A DNA stretch of 64,000 nt from Sulfolobus sp. A20 (GCF_001719125.1 NZ_CP017006.1:1848384-1912383); one strand, 5' to 3'. Shown: positions 19,727-28,385, counted from the first letter of the stretch. Translations and numbers: made by a program. The notes: a model not told the origin generated them from the sequence alone.

Positions 19727-19802
19727 GGGAGTGGCGGGTCAGCTGTCGGGTTACTCTTCATGGGGTCTGCGTGTCAGCCGTTCATCATCCCTCGCCACTC
19801 CC
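19727..19802 (-). ncRNA. C/D box sRNA, predicted 16S rRNA 2'-O-methylation guide
   Basis: On the minus strand the order is a 10-bp terminal stem (GGGAGTGGCG/CGCCACTCCC), box C ATGATGA (19782-19788), a 12-nt guide, box D' CAGA (19766-19769), a 4-nt linker, box C' ATGAAGA (19755-19761), a 12-nt guide and box D CTGA (19739-19742). This is the standard archaeal spacing. The D' guide ACGGCTGACACG complements GTGTCAGCCG, the universally conserved 16S 515-524 segment. The N+5 rule then points to the pyrimidine at E. coli position 518. The target of the D guide (complement CTGTCGGGTTAC) is not assigned. Confidence 0.88.
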
Positions 19803-19823
19803 AATTCTTCTTCTTCAGAAACT

Positions 19824-19841
19824 CATTTAAATACTTTTCGT
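19824..19841 (-). promoter_or_regulatory. Promoter of the C/D box sRNA
   Basis: On the minus strand a GAAAAG BRE-like element is followed directly by TATTTAAAT, centred ~27 nt upstream of the predicted sRNA 5' end at 19802. BRE plus TATA at this spacing is a strong Sulfolobus promoter. Confidence 0.75.
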
Positions 19842-19973
19842 TTTTCGCTTTATTATTGTAAGTAATGCAACTATAATAATATTACAAAGTTGTTGAAATC
19901 CTCAGTCTAAAAGGTGAGGCTTTCGTCTCTTTAAACCCATATCTTTTTAAAATTAGACAGGAAAAAGAATTTA

Positions 19974-20570
19974 ATGGCAATAGTCGATATTGGTAGCATC
20001 TTAGCCCTCATTCTCTTTCTCGTGCTAGTAGCGACCCTAGTGTATTATTCTAGGAAGATCAAGAGGATCCAGCAACAAGCCGAGCAACAGACCCAGACCA
20101 TGTTTCAACAGTGGGTCCAACAACACTCTGACCAGCTCAGGAAGCAGATAGAGCAGAATACTCAGGTCAAGTTTCAGGCTGAACTTGAGAAGTGGAAGCT
20201 TGAGTACGAGAAACAGATAAGGAAGGACGCCTTGTTGAAGTCGGCGAACACGATCTTAGGGAGGATTGGTGAGGAGTTTGCCCCTTTTCTCATCGCAGAC
20301 CGTTATAATGTAAATCCGAAAGACTTCAGGCACCTCGGATCTCCTGTGGACTTCATAGCTTTCAAGGGACTGTCTGACGACAAGGAAGTAGAGATAATCT
20401 TCTTCGAGGTGAAGACTGGGAACCAGAACCTGAACACAAACGAGAGGAAAGTGAGGGACGCAGTGAACGCGAAGAGGGTGAGGTATGAGGTTATAAACTT
20501 CAGTCAAGTCTTGGAGGAAACGAAGAAGAGGTTGAGGGAGGAAGTGGAAAGAGAGGTTGAAGAAAGTTAG
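19974..20570 (+). CDS. Membrane-tethered Holliday-junction-resolvase-like endonuclease
   Basis: This 198-aa protein has one N-terminal membrane helix (ILALILFLVLVATLVYY), a ~65-residue Gln-rich coiled coil, and a C-terminal PD-(D/E)xK fold. The conserved elements are GRIGEEFAPFL, then the acidic residue in SPVDFIAFKG, then FFEVKTGN, followed by a basic helix. It matches the Endonuc_Holl group related to archaeal Hjc. Codons are richer in G/C (CTC, GTG, ACC, AAG) than those of neighbours, suggesting transfer. Its stop is followed at once by the end of a TnpB relic on the other strand. Confidence 0.8.
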   Translation: MAIVDIGSILALILFLVLVATLVYYSRKIKRIQQQAEQQTQTMFQQWVQQHSDQLRKQIEQNTQVKFQAELEKWKLEYEKQIRKDALLKSANTILGRIGEEFAPFLIADRYNVNPKDFRHLGSPVDFIAFKGLSDDKEVEIIFFEVKTGNQNLNTNERKVRDAVNAKRVRYEVINFSQVLEETKKRLREEVEREVEES

Positions 20571-20577
20571 TCTTTTT

Positions 20578-20612
20578 TCCTGACCTCCTCCTGCCCTAAA
20601 GGCGGGGGGTTT
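20578..20612 (-). repeat. Right end of the TnpB relic
   Basis: On the minus strand, CCCCCCGCCTTTAGGGCAG followed by GAGGAGGTCAGG marks the right end of the element. It overlaps the last codons of the tnpB relic, where the guide RNA is encoded in active TnpB elements. Confidence 0.6.
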
Positions 20613-21231
20613 TGCCAAGGTCTAAAGCATTACTTCCCTTTATTACTCCGTTTGAAGAAACTAAAAAGGAAAGAGGCTTCTTTAGCGTGTTCATGATTTT
20701 CCCTATTCCTAATTTCATTATGTTAAAAGCACCATTAACGTCATTGTGAAGCTTATGACCTAAAGGGCAGTTAATAACTCTCCTAGGCTTCCTCTCAATC
20801 TTAACGTCGTGAAAAACACAGAAACGCAAAGTGTTATACTCGACACGAGAAATACCTTATATCCCATATACTCATAGAGCTTATACACTATTGTCTCAAT
20901 CAACTTACGATAAGACCAGATGTTCATAGTGAACTTATTACCCTTATCTTGAGAGATAAAATAAGGATATCCGAGATAGACTGTTAAGACTCCTAACTGC
21001 CATAACGTCTTAGCAAGATGAGAGGCTAAAGTCCTATAATAGTGAAAGACCCTACGGTAGAGCTTAGTGAAGACTCTTTCCCTTTCTCTCAACACTTCCT
21101 CCCTAGCTTCAGTTTCTTGGGCTCTCTCAGCTTCAGCCTTTAACCCGTCTAGTTCTGCTATCTTATTCTGAAAATAGAAGAAGCCAGCCTTTACGGTAGA
21201 ACCGTGTAGAAGATAAGGAACAGTCTATTAT
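20596..21231 (-). pseudogene. IS200/605-type TnpB remnant
   Basis: Two minus-strand frames form the C-terminal half of a TnpB (RuvC-type RNA-guided nuclease). The first (to about 20850) carries the helical KLYRRVFHYYRTLASHLAKTLW segment and LIETIVYKLYEYMGYKVFLV. The second has the zinc-ribbon half CPLGHKLHNDVNGAFNIMKLG, followed by the family tail ending LDLGKTPRL. A frameshift near 20845 removes part of the zinc knuckle. The N-terminal half, including the first catalytic Asp, is gone. TnpB proteins are ~400 aa and ~200 codons survive, so the nuclease is inactive. Confidence 0.85.
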
Positions 21232-21249
21232 TTCAACTATTGAGCTAAT

Positions 21250-21704
21250 TCAAGGCCATTCTTCGAATTTCTCTATTAAGTACTTTTTTATTATGAAATG
21301 CGCGATTGAGAATGGTGTAACTATAATAATTATAGCAACGCCTAAATAAACGGGATTTGAAATAGTGTATATTGCCCATACTATAAAAACCGCTGCAACT
21401 ACGATTAGCAGGGGGTCGACTACTTCTAGACTATAATCGAGATCTGGGGAAAAATTGTATATTACCCACGCTGTGATGGCTGCTGCAACTATGATAAGCA
21501 GGCCGATGATTAATCTTAAAGCATTATCGATATCTGAGATAATTTGAGCATTTGATGGAATATTAACTGATGAAGAACCACTAAAAATTAAAACATGAAA
21601 TACGCAATTATTATCGATACGATTACAATGATTATATCCCTTACCTTTTCTATTATTGACGAGCTGTCTTGGAATTTTACCATCATTACATGCCTCATCT
21701 TCAT
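21250..21704 (-). pseudogene. Frameshifted small membrane protein, unknown
   Basis: The C-terminal frame (to ~21590) encodes three membrane helices (LRLIIGLLIIVAAAITAWVIY, LLIVVAAVFIVWAIYTI, YLGVAIIIIVTPFSIA). It has no plausible start: its upstream extension to 21732 is polar and unlike a protein N-terminus. In another frame, ATG at 21704 opens a 38-codon piece (MKMRHVMMVKF..., ending DIIIVIVSIIIAYFMF) that stops at 21588, exactly where the second frame becomes membrane-like. The two join across an A/T homopolymer (TTTTAATTTTT). I read this as one gene broken by a single-base indel. Confidence 0.55.
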
Positions 21705-21784
21705 TCTGACTTCGATTTCGAGGTCTGAGCATTTAAAGATTTTTAACTCTTTAAATCGTGTCGCCAATACTGTCGTACCACCCT

Positions 21785-21812
21785 GAGTGACTTCCTCCCT
21801 GCTATGGCGAGG
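21785..21812 (-). repeat. Short IS-end-like sequence
   Basis: On the minus strand, CCTCGCCATAGCAGG then GAGGAAGTCAC repeats the element end seen at 16097, 17036 and 20578. It lies just beyond the stop of the TGT-like gene. Confidence 0.45.
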
Positions 21813-21849
21813 ATTCTATCAACGTCTGGAGCTCAGCTCAAAAAAGAAT

Positions 21850-22710
21850 CTAAGTCTTGCACAATTCGGTTAACTCCTCCTCTGGTTCTTTTAAACTTTT
21901 AGTATACTTTATCAGAGGGTGATCTTTTTCATATTCTGAGTGTAAGAGTACCCACGCGTTTATTAATGCTCTACTTACCCAGTCTTCGAGTCTAGGCTGG
22001 AACGGAAAGTGTGTCCTTTCTAGGAATGATAAGAGTGTTTCTATTTCTTCTTGCGTAGCCCTTCTAGCCTTCCAAACTATTTTTCTTTCCCCAACGTATC
22101 TTTCGCCTTTTCCCGGTATGATTATCATCCCGTGAATAGCTTTAACCCTATAAGTTGACGTGTCTACACTATCAGCATCGTAGAATAGTTTACGCATGAA
22201 AGGGGAACCGGCACCTAAAACGTGTATTTTTCCTTTCCATAGTTTTCTCAAAAGCCTATACATTGCTATTGCTAATTTTTTACCCCCTCCCCCATTTAGT
22301 GAAGGTGGTACAATTCCCCCAAAGGCTACTATGTCAGTGTATTGAGAGTAGAAGTCAACTGCCTTCTTAATATTTTCTACGTCATAAGCGTGGACTACTG
22401 GTATTACCTTTTTCTCTAATCTAGAGTATAAGTACTCAAAGTGTTTAAAGTTTAGGTCAGATGGTTTCCCACAGGGGGAAGAGGGGATATCGAGGCTCAT
22501 GTAGTAATTGGCATTTAAAATCTTATACTTTTCCACAACATTGTCTAGATTTACAGATATGCCTTTTACCATTATTTGGTACCCACCAGAGTCAACCCAC
22601 GTCTCATTACTCCAAGAAACACTATCCCAGTTTAACTGGTTTATCATTAATGGAGTATTGAACTCCCAGACCGGGACTTTCAGGTCTGGCATTCCGAGTA
22701 TTATCTTCAT
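21850..22710 (-). CDS. tRNA-guanine transglycosylase (TGT)-like catalytic domain protein
   Basis: This 286-aa protein has the TGT TIM-barrel signature VDSGGYQIMVKG (~residue 42), the second Asp region YYMSLDIPSSPCGKP, and later VHAYD and GGIVPP loops. It lacks the C-terminal PUA domain and zinc site of full archaeal TGT, which is usually ~500 aa. Together with the DUF5591 protein at 18925 it supplies both domains of archaeosine synthase. A TATA-like GGTTAAAAAG ~28 nt upstream predicts a leaderless message starting at 22710. Confidence 0.75.
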   Translation of the reverse strand: MKIILGMPDLKVPVWEFNTPLMINQLNWDSVSWSNETWVDSGGYQIMVKGISVNLDNVVEKYKILNANYYMSLDIPSSPCGKPSDLNFKHFEYLYSRLEKKVIPVVHAYDVENIKKAVDFYSQYTDIVAFGGIVPPSLNGGGGKKLAIAMYRLLRKLWKGKIHVLGAGSPFMRKLFYDADSVDTSTYRVKAIHGMIIIPGKGERYVGERKIVWKARRATQEEIETLLSFLERTHFPFQPRLEDWVSRALINAWVLLHSEYEKDHPLIKYTKSLKEPEEELTELCKT

Positions 22711-22859
22711 GACAGGTTATATTGGTAATACCGGCTTTTTAACCAATAGTTTCATAATCCGTGAAACAACCCCTCATCATCCTCAGGTAAGGTTGGTTTC
22801 TTCATCTACACTTTTACTTATGTTTTACACTCCCTAATATAATTAATATAACCCTTACC

Positions 22860-23540
22860 ATGAGAAGATTAAGTGTAATAATGCTTATAATTGTTTCAAT
22901 AATTCTCTCATCAACTTTAGTTAATAATAGTGCTACACTTAACGTTAGGATTAGTAGTCCGTTTCCTGTAGCAGTAATGTTAATTACTAATCAAGGGGTA
23001 GATATAGCGAGTGAAAATGAGAGCTTCGTTATTAGTGGCAACGTAACTGTAAGTGTTACTGTTATTTCTCCTTATTCTACTAAAGTTTTTATTAACGGAG
23101 TTGAGAGGAACGCGGTCAATTTATCGTTAGGGAATAATACTTCTTATAATTTGTCAATATACGTTATTCCAATATACTCTTATCTGTTAGTCAAAAATAT
23201 AGGAAAAGGTTATGTTGATGTAGAATTTCCTAATGGAAGTGTAATTAGGATTTCAAACTCAACTATTATCAAAACTTATAATGGTTCTACTCTTCTTCTT
23301 CAAGCTGAAGGTAATCTTGTAAAATGGTCTAACGGTGAAACCAGTAATGTCATTTTATATGATGTAAATGGCAACTCTTCTATTATAGCTTATTTCAGCA
23401 ATTCGTCTTTTGTAAACCCGGAAGTGCCGAAGAGTTATACTTATACAAATTACACTGACATAGCTCTCAGTTTGGTAGCTGTAGGTTTTTTCTTATTATA
23501 TAAAATATATTCTAAAAAAGAACAAGATACTAATGCCTAA
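22860..23540 (+). CDS. Secreted, membrane-anchored glycoprotein, unknown function
   Basis: The protein has 226 aa: a signal peptide (LSVIMLIIVSIILSSTLV), an extracellular beta-rich domain with more than ten N-glycosylation sequons, then a C-terminal helix (DIALSLVAVGFFLLYKIY) and a charged tail. Segments such as YLLVKNIGKGYVDVEFPNGS and VKWSNGETSNV look like repeated beta-sandwich units. No family is recognised. The next gene begins 19 bp downstream. Confidence 0.7.
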   Translation: MRRLSVIMLIIVSIILSSTLVNNSATLNVRISSPFPVAVMLITNQGVDIASENESFVISGNVTVSVTVISPYSTKVFINGVERNAVNLSLGNNTSYNLSIYVIPIYSYLLVKNIGKGYVDVEFPNGSVIRISNSTIIKTYNGSTLLLQAEGNLVKWSNGETSNVILYDVNGNSSIIAYFSNSSFVNPEVPKSYTYTNYTDIALSLVAVGFFLLYKIYSKKEQDTNA

Positions 23541-23559
23541 TAAGAAATTTTAAATATGT

Positions 23560-25527
23560 ATGTGTTCTAAAAATATTCTAATGAATGAGAGATTAAGTAA
23601 TTCTAATAGTGGATATTTAAGGAAGGCAGTGGAACAACCCGTGAACTGGTACACTTGGAGTGACGAGGCATTTCAGATTGCTAAGAGAGAAGATAAACCT
23701 ATCTTAGTCGATGTAGGAGCTTCGTGGTGTCACTGGTGTAATGTAATGGATGAGAATACGTACTCTAATCCAGAAATAGCTAAGATTATAAACGAGAACT
23801 TTATTCCTATTAAAGTAGATAGGGATGAGATGCCAGATGTTGATAGAGTACTTCAAAATGCGGTAATGGCTATAACAGGAGAGTCTGGTTGGCCTTTAAC
23901 AGTTTTCATGACTCCGGATAAGAAGGTATTCTTTGGAGGAACTTATTTCCCTCCAGAGGACATGTATGGGAGGATAGGATTTAGGAAGGTTCTATTAGAA
24001 ATTATGAGAGTTTGGAGAGAGGAAAGGGAAAAAATTGAGTCTGGTTCTTTAAGTTTATCTGATATACGAGTTGTATACAAGAGTGTTGATAGTTTAGGTC
24101 GTAATTTATTGGACGATGCTTTCTCATATATAACTTCATACTATGATATAGAATATGGTGGTTTAGGTTATGGTGCAAAATTTCCTCACACCATGGTTGA
24201 CTTATTGTTCCTAAATTACTCAGCGGTTAAAGGTGACGATTTAGGGAAAAAGTTAGGTAGCTTCACTCTTAAGAAAATGTATTATGGTGGCATTTTCGAT
24301 CAAGTAGGAGGGGGATTTCACAGATACACTGTGGATAGAGAGTGGAAGTTGCCTCATTTCGAGAAATTATTAATAGATAATTCGGAGTTAATTTATGATT
24401 ATTTTAACTATTATATAGCCACATTAGACGTAGAAATTTTAGATGGGCTAAAGAATTCTGTGGATTTTGTAATAAGAGAATTATACATTAAGGATTCTGG
24501 ATTTGCTAATAGTCTAGATGCTGATAGTGAAGGAATTGAAGGAAAATATTATACTTGGACTGAGAATGAGTTAAGAGAGGCACTTGGCAAAGACTTTGAT
24601 TTTGCGTTAAAAATATTTGATTTAGATGATACAGTAGATGTAGAAGGTAGGAAGGTACTTTTAAGAAAATATGGGCTGAGGGATCTAGTTAAATTGTTAA
24701 AGTTAGGAGAGGAAGAGGTATTAAATAAGGTTAATGAAGTAAGAGGAAAGTTACTACATTATAGAGAGAAAAATAGAAAAATGCCATATAGGGATGATAG
24801 CGTTTATACTTATACTAATGCTAAAATAGCTGAAGCTTTGTTATATTCTTCAGTAATACTTGGAAAAGGAATAGATGAGGCTAGGTGGGTTGTAGATAAG
24901 ATAATGAGTAATAGGGGTATCATTAGTAGGAGGTTAGGCGGAGGTAAAGATGGCTTGTTAGAGGATTACACTTCTTCCTTGTTGTCAATTATATCTGCTT
25001 ATGAGGTTTTATGTGATCCTAAATATTATGACGCTGCTATTGATTTAGGGAGGAAGGTTATCTCAGAGTTTAAGCCGGAGAACTTCATGGATACTCCTAA
25101 TGAGTCATCTAGCTCTATGTATCTTAGGGGTTTGCTTAAGCTATCGCTTTTATCTGATGAGTTCAAGGTGGATGAGGAAAGGATTAGGTCAATTACACCA
25201 ACACTAACTAATGAGAATGCTCAATTCATAGCTGGGATAATAAACTCCGTAAGCTCTTATGTTAATGGTCTAGCTCATGTGGTAGTAGTTGATGAGAAGG
25301 ATGGCTTAGCTGAAAAGCTTCATAGGGTAGCCTTAACCACGTATTATCCATTTAAGGTTGTGGAGAGAGTTGATGACAGTAGAAAGGATTATGTTAGTTC
25401 AGTAATTAGAGCAATGTTGAGATATAATGCCGGAAAGAGTAGGGCTTACGTATGTATAGGTAATACTTGTAGCATGCCAGTATCAGATGAATCGAGTATT
25501 AAACAATTGCTTAAAACTAAGCTATGA
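23560..25527 (+). CDS. Thioredoxin-domain protein of the DUF255 / YyaL family
   Basis: The protein has 655 aa. The N-terminal thioredoxin-like domain has VGASWCHWCNVMDENTYSNPEIA with a CxxC pair and ESGWPLTVFMTPDKKVFFGGTYFPP. The remainder is an (alpha/alpha)6-type domain with GGIFDQVGGGFHRYTVD and SLDADSEGIEGKYYTWT, all hallmarks of the YyaL/SSP411 family. The biochemical role of the family is not settled. ATG at 23581 (MNERLSNSNSGYLRKA) fits family starts better than 23560. Confidence 0.9.
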   Translation: MCSKNILMNERLSNSNSGYLRKAVEQPVNWYTWSDEAFQIAKREDKPILVDVGASWCHWCNVMDENTYSNPEIAKIINENFIPIKVDRDEMPDVDRVLQNAVMAITGESGWPLTVFMTPDKKVFFGGTYFPPEDMYGRIGFRKVLLEIMRVWREEREKIESGSLSLSDIRVVYKSVDSLGRNLLDDAFSYITSYYDIEYGGLGYGAKFPHTMVDLLFLNYSAVKGDDLGKKLGSFTLKKMYYGGIFDQVGGGFHRYTVDREWKLPHFEKLLIDNSELIYDYFNYYIATLDVEILDGLKNSVDFVIRELYIKDSGFANSLDADSEGIEGKYYTWTENELREALGKDFDFALKIFDLDDTVDVEGRKVLLRKYGLRDLVKLLKLGEEEVLNKVNEVRGKLLHYREKNRKMPYRDDSVYTYTNAKIAEALLYSSVILGKGIDEARWVVDKIMSNRGIISRRLGGGKDGLLEDYTSSLLSIISAYEVLCDPKYYDAAIDLGRKVISEFKPENFMDTPNESSSSMYLRGLLKLSLLSDEFKVDEERIRSITPTLTNENAQFIAGIINSVSSYVNGLAHVVVVDEKDGLAEKLHRVALTTYYPFKVVERVDDSRKDYVSSVIRAMLRYNAGKSRAYVCIGNTCSMPVSDESSIKQLLKTKL

Positions 25528-25539
25528 ATTTTTTATATT

Positions 25540-26259
25540 ATGGGAAGGTTAGAAAATAAGAAAACTGTAATTCTTGGTGTTAGTGAAGGTTTAGGTTATG
25601 CAATAGCGTATTTTGCTTTGAGAGAAGGATCCTCGGTTTGTATTAATTCCAGAAATGAGAATAAGTTAAAGAAGATGAAGGGTAATTTAGAGAAATATGG
25701 TAAGATCGAGTACGTAGTAGGCGACTTATCATCGATGACTAGTTCTAAGAAAGTAATTGATGATTGCGCATCTAAATTAGGTGGAATAGATCATTTGGTC
25801 GTTACAGTAGGAGGATATATTGAGGACGATATTGAAAATTTTTCTGGTCTCGAAGAAATGTTAAGAAATCATATAAAGATACCGTTGTACGCGGTTAAGT
25901 CATCACTAGAATATCTGAGAGAAGGTTCTAGTGTGATATTAATCTCGTCTCTAAGCGGACTGATGAAATCATCTCCAAAGCAATTATCATATGCAATAGC
26001 TAAAGCTGGGCTAACGAAAGCGGTCGAAGTCTTAGCTTCGGAGTTGTTAGGAAAAGGGATAAGGGTTAATGGTATTGCCCCAACATATATTGAAGGAGAT
26101 TTCGTTCCAGAAAGGGATTGGAAATCTCTTAGGAAATTAGGTGACCCGAAAGCACCACCAGAGGATTTTGCTAGAGTAGTCATATGGTTGTTATCTGATG
26201 AGGCAGAATGGGTAGATGGCGTTGTTATACCCGTGGATGGTGGTTCTAGGCTTAGGTGA
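25540..26259 (+). CDS. Short-chain dehydrogenase/reductase
   Basis: This 239-aa classical SDR has a cofactor loop GVSEGLGYAIA near residue 14, the catalytic Ser in SSLSGL, YAIAKAG (Tyr and Lys), and ends VVIPVDGGSRLR. It resembles 3-oxoacyl reductase and glucose 1-dehydrogenase types, and the substrate cannot be named. The first glycine of the usual TGxxxGxG is replaced (GVSEGLG). The stop overlaps the start of the TenA gene, so the two are probably co-transcribed, together with the gene at 23560. Confidence 0.88.
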   Translation: MGRLENKKTVILGVSEGLGYAIAYFALREGSSVCINSRNENKLKKMKGNLEKYGKIEYVVGDLSSMTSSKKVIDDCASKLGGIDHLVVTVGGYIEDDIENFSGLEEMLRNHIKIPLYAVKSSLEYLREGSSVILISSLSGLMKSSPKQLSYAIAKAGLTKAVEVLASELLGKGIRVNGIAPTYIEGDFVPERDWKSLRKLGDPKAPPEDFARVVIWLLSDEAEWVDGVVIPVDGGSRLR

Positions 26260-26900
26260 AATCGATGACTAGCAGAATTGAATATTTATTAAGAAGTACT
26301 GAAGAATTATGGAAAAAGTATGTTAGGCATGAGTTCGTCGTCAGAATGAGAGAAGGCAACTTACCGTTAGATATTTTTAGATACTATTTGATTCAAGATT
26401 CAAAATATGTGGAGGGAATGTTAAGAGCCTTATTATTGGCATCGAGTAAGGGACCTGTAGAAGATGTAGTTAAGATACTCAATTCAGTTTTTAGTTCAAG
26501 GGATAAAGGTATGGAAAATAATAAGAGGTTATATTCATTGCTTAACATAAGTAAAGAGGAAATAGAGAAAACTGGGTATAATTTAATTAATTATGCTTAT
26601 ACTAGACATTTATATTACCATGCCAGCATAGGCTGGGAGGAGTTTCTTGTTGCAGTAACACCTTGTATGTTGGGATATAGTGAGATAGGAGATTATGTGA
26701 TTGAAAGTAAGAATGAAGTGTTTAAGTTATGGGCTTCCTTTTATGCATCAGAAGATTATAAGAGGAGAGTTTACGCTATTTTAGACTCCTTAGATAAGAT
26801 AGTTGTAAATGATAGAACTTTAAAGATATTTGAAAGGAGTATAAGATTTGAAATAGGATTTTGGGACTCTTCTCTAGCTAAAGATCAAACGGTGTATTAA
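26256..26900 (+). CDS. tenA: TenA/THI-4 family protein (thiamine salvage hydrolase-like)
   Basis: This 214-aa all-helical protein has family motifs: FRYYLIQDSKYVEGM, ASIGWEEFLVAVTPCMLGYSEIG and FASEDYKRRV-like FYASEDYKRRV. TenA hydrolyses thiamine breakdown products (aminopyrimidines), and the PC segment holds the likely nucleophilic Cys. A GTG at 26256 overlaps the upstream stop; an in-frame ATG follows at 26265. It lies in a run with an SDR and a protein of unknown function. Confidence 0.85.
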   Translation: MKSMTSRIEYLLRSTEELWKKYVRHEFVVRMREGNLPLDIFRYYLIQDSKYVEGMLRALLLASSKGPVEDVVKILNSVFSSRDKGMENNKRLYSLLNISKEEIEKTGYNLINYAYTRHLYYHASIGWEEFLVAVTPCMLGYSEIGDYVIESKNEVFKLWASFYASEDYKRRVYAILDSLDKIVVNDRTLKIFERSIRFEIGFWDSSLAKDQTVY

Positions 26901-26901
26901 T

Positions 26902-27564
26902 TTGTGGATAAGCCAGCTTAGTTATTCATTAGAGTGTCGTTCTGATGAAATAAAATTTAACATTAATGGAAATAAGTATGTCTTAGATTTTCAGCTGAAA
27001 GGGGATAACGTATTTAACCTTTCCATATTCTCGTCTGAGGGTGTGAGAGTGTCGTTTGATGGAAATAGGTTATTTGACATGCATAATTTAAGGGTTATTA
27101 AGGGAAACGATGCTAGAGGCAAGGTTTTATCTCTCCTTAACGAGATTAAAGAGGACGTAAATAGCATGTTATACAATTTTAGTATTAATTATAATATTCC
27201 AACTAAATTGATAGCGGAAATGTTATCTCTTATCTGTAATTTAAATGTAAATCCTTCTAAGTGTCTAGACATTAGTGTTGATAATCTAGTGATAAGACTA
27301 ACTAACGATTTTTCATCGCAGTCAGCTCAACTAAGCGTGAAGAAGAAGATTGAGATAACGTTAGGAAATAAGCGTGAAGGTTGTATAAAGAGTGTAATAA
27401 ACTTAGATAGTACTTATGAGTCAGATTATTTTCTTATATCTGAAGATTGTATCGAATTTTTATCTTCAAGTGTAGACGAATTCAAAAGAAAATTATATGG
27501 GTTCAGAACGTTCAATGAGAAATACGATGAGTTATTAAAATTTCTAAGGAACAAACTAAGTTAG
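26902..27564 (+). CDS. Hypothetical protein
   Basis: I do not recognise this 220-aa protein. It starts at TTG immediately after the TenA stop (1-bp gap), so translation is probably coupled. The sequence is mixed alpha/beta with no signal or membrane helix. It has several Cys residues (LECRSDE, LICNLNVNPSKCL, EGCIKS, EDCIEF) that could bind a metal or form disulphides. Confidence 0.65.
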   Translation: MWISQLSYSLECRSDEIKFNINGNKYVLDFQLKGDNVFNLSIFSSEGVRVSFDGNRLFDMHNLRVIKGNDARGKVLSLLNEIKEDVNSMLYNFSINYNIPTKLIAEMLSLICNLNVNPSKCLDISVDNLVIRLTNDFSSQSAQLSVKKKIEITLGNKREGCIKSVINLDSTYESDYFLISEDCIEFLSSSVDEFKRKLYGFRTFNEKYDELLKFLRNKLS

Positions 27565-27593
27565 TTGTTATTAACTGACAAAGAGAACGACAA

Positions 27594-27640
27594 GCCTCTC
27601 CCTTTAGGGCGGGGAGGAGGTAAGCTTTGCCTTTAAGGGG
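27594..27640 (+). repeat. IS-end-like hairpin sequence
   Basis: CCTCTCCCTTTAGGGCGGGG followed by AGGAGGTAAGC is the TnpB-element end motif, with CCT/AGG arms able to pair. It is followed by a second GGGGCGAGG. The last codons and stop of nucS lie inside this sequence. Confidence 0.5.
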
Positions 27641-28352
27641 CGAGGTTTATCCTCCCTTTATCAGATTCAATTTTAATGAATTCTAACCCTAATTTTGTTA
27701 ATAAGTCATGTGCGTTTTTAGTTATTTCAGGGGCTACTAAAATACCCCTTACATTGTTCTTCCCACTCTGTCTAAAATATAAATAGTAACGATAAAGTTG
27801 GGATACAGCTTGTAATTGCGCTTTACTTCTCTTAACTTCAACTATAACGTACCTTTCATTTTTATCAATTCCTAGAAGATCTATTTTTCCATAAGGTGTT
27901 TTGAATTCTCTTTGAATTGGCTTAAAACCTCTTTCAATGATTTCTGGCTCTCTCATAATTTTTTCCACAATATCAATTTCTCTACCCTTGATGATGAAAT
28001 CTCCATTCATAACTAGGGAGGATGTTATGTAGTAAATTTTATGGAGATAAACTTCTATTACTTCTCTTGGTCTAGTTCTCTCTGCGATTATCTTTAAAGG
28101 ATCTTCCATTATCGTGATTTTAGTACCAGGTGGTTGCCAGTTAATGGGTTCTCTTTTAACGCTTTCATGGATCACAATAGTTCCATCAGGTTTTATAATG
28201 ACTAATCTTGGGGACGATGAAGCTTTTGATTCTGCCCTTCCCCTATAAGCTATTTCACAATCTGCAAAAACTACTATCAGTTCTTTATACACTTTTTGAG
28301 ATAGAAAAGTGTAGGCTTGATAAACCTCTGGCTCTGGTAATACCGTAAACAC
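27633..28352 (-). CDS. nucS: NucS/EndoMS mismatch endonuclease
   Basis: This 239-aa RecB-like nuclease cuts both strands at mismatches and acts with the PCNA sliding clamp. The N-terminal DNA-binding half begins [13 protein letters not shown]. The C-terminal nuclease half has [20 protein letters not shown], then VIVEVKR, giving the catalytic D-(x)n-E-x-K, and QLYRYYLYF. The C-terminus ends RINLAP, encoded within an IS-end-like sequence, and no PCNA-interacting QxxLxxFF-type tail is visible. It is divergent from the glycosyltransferase gene with only 33 bp between. Confidence 0.92.
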   Translation of the reverse strand: MFTVLPEPEVYQAYTFLSQKVYKELIVVFADCEIAYRGRAESKASSSPRLVIIKPDGTIVIHESVKREPINWQPPGTKITIMEDPLKIIAERTRPREVIEVYLHKIYYITSSLVMNGDFIIKGREIDIVEKIMREPEIIERGFKPIQREFKTPYGKIDLLGIDKNERYVIVEVKRSKAQLQAVSQLYRYYLYFRQSGKNNVRGILVAPEITKNAHDLLTKLGLEFIKIESDKGRINLAP

Positions 28353-28385
28353 AGTATTACTACGTAGTAACTCTTATATATTTTA

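Noticed and set aside
21595..21786. 63-codon plus-strand frame opposite the split membrane protein
   Set aside because: It is antisense to a membrane-protein segment, so its hydrophobicity is a mirror effect. The minus strand explains it better.
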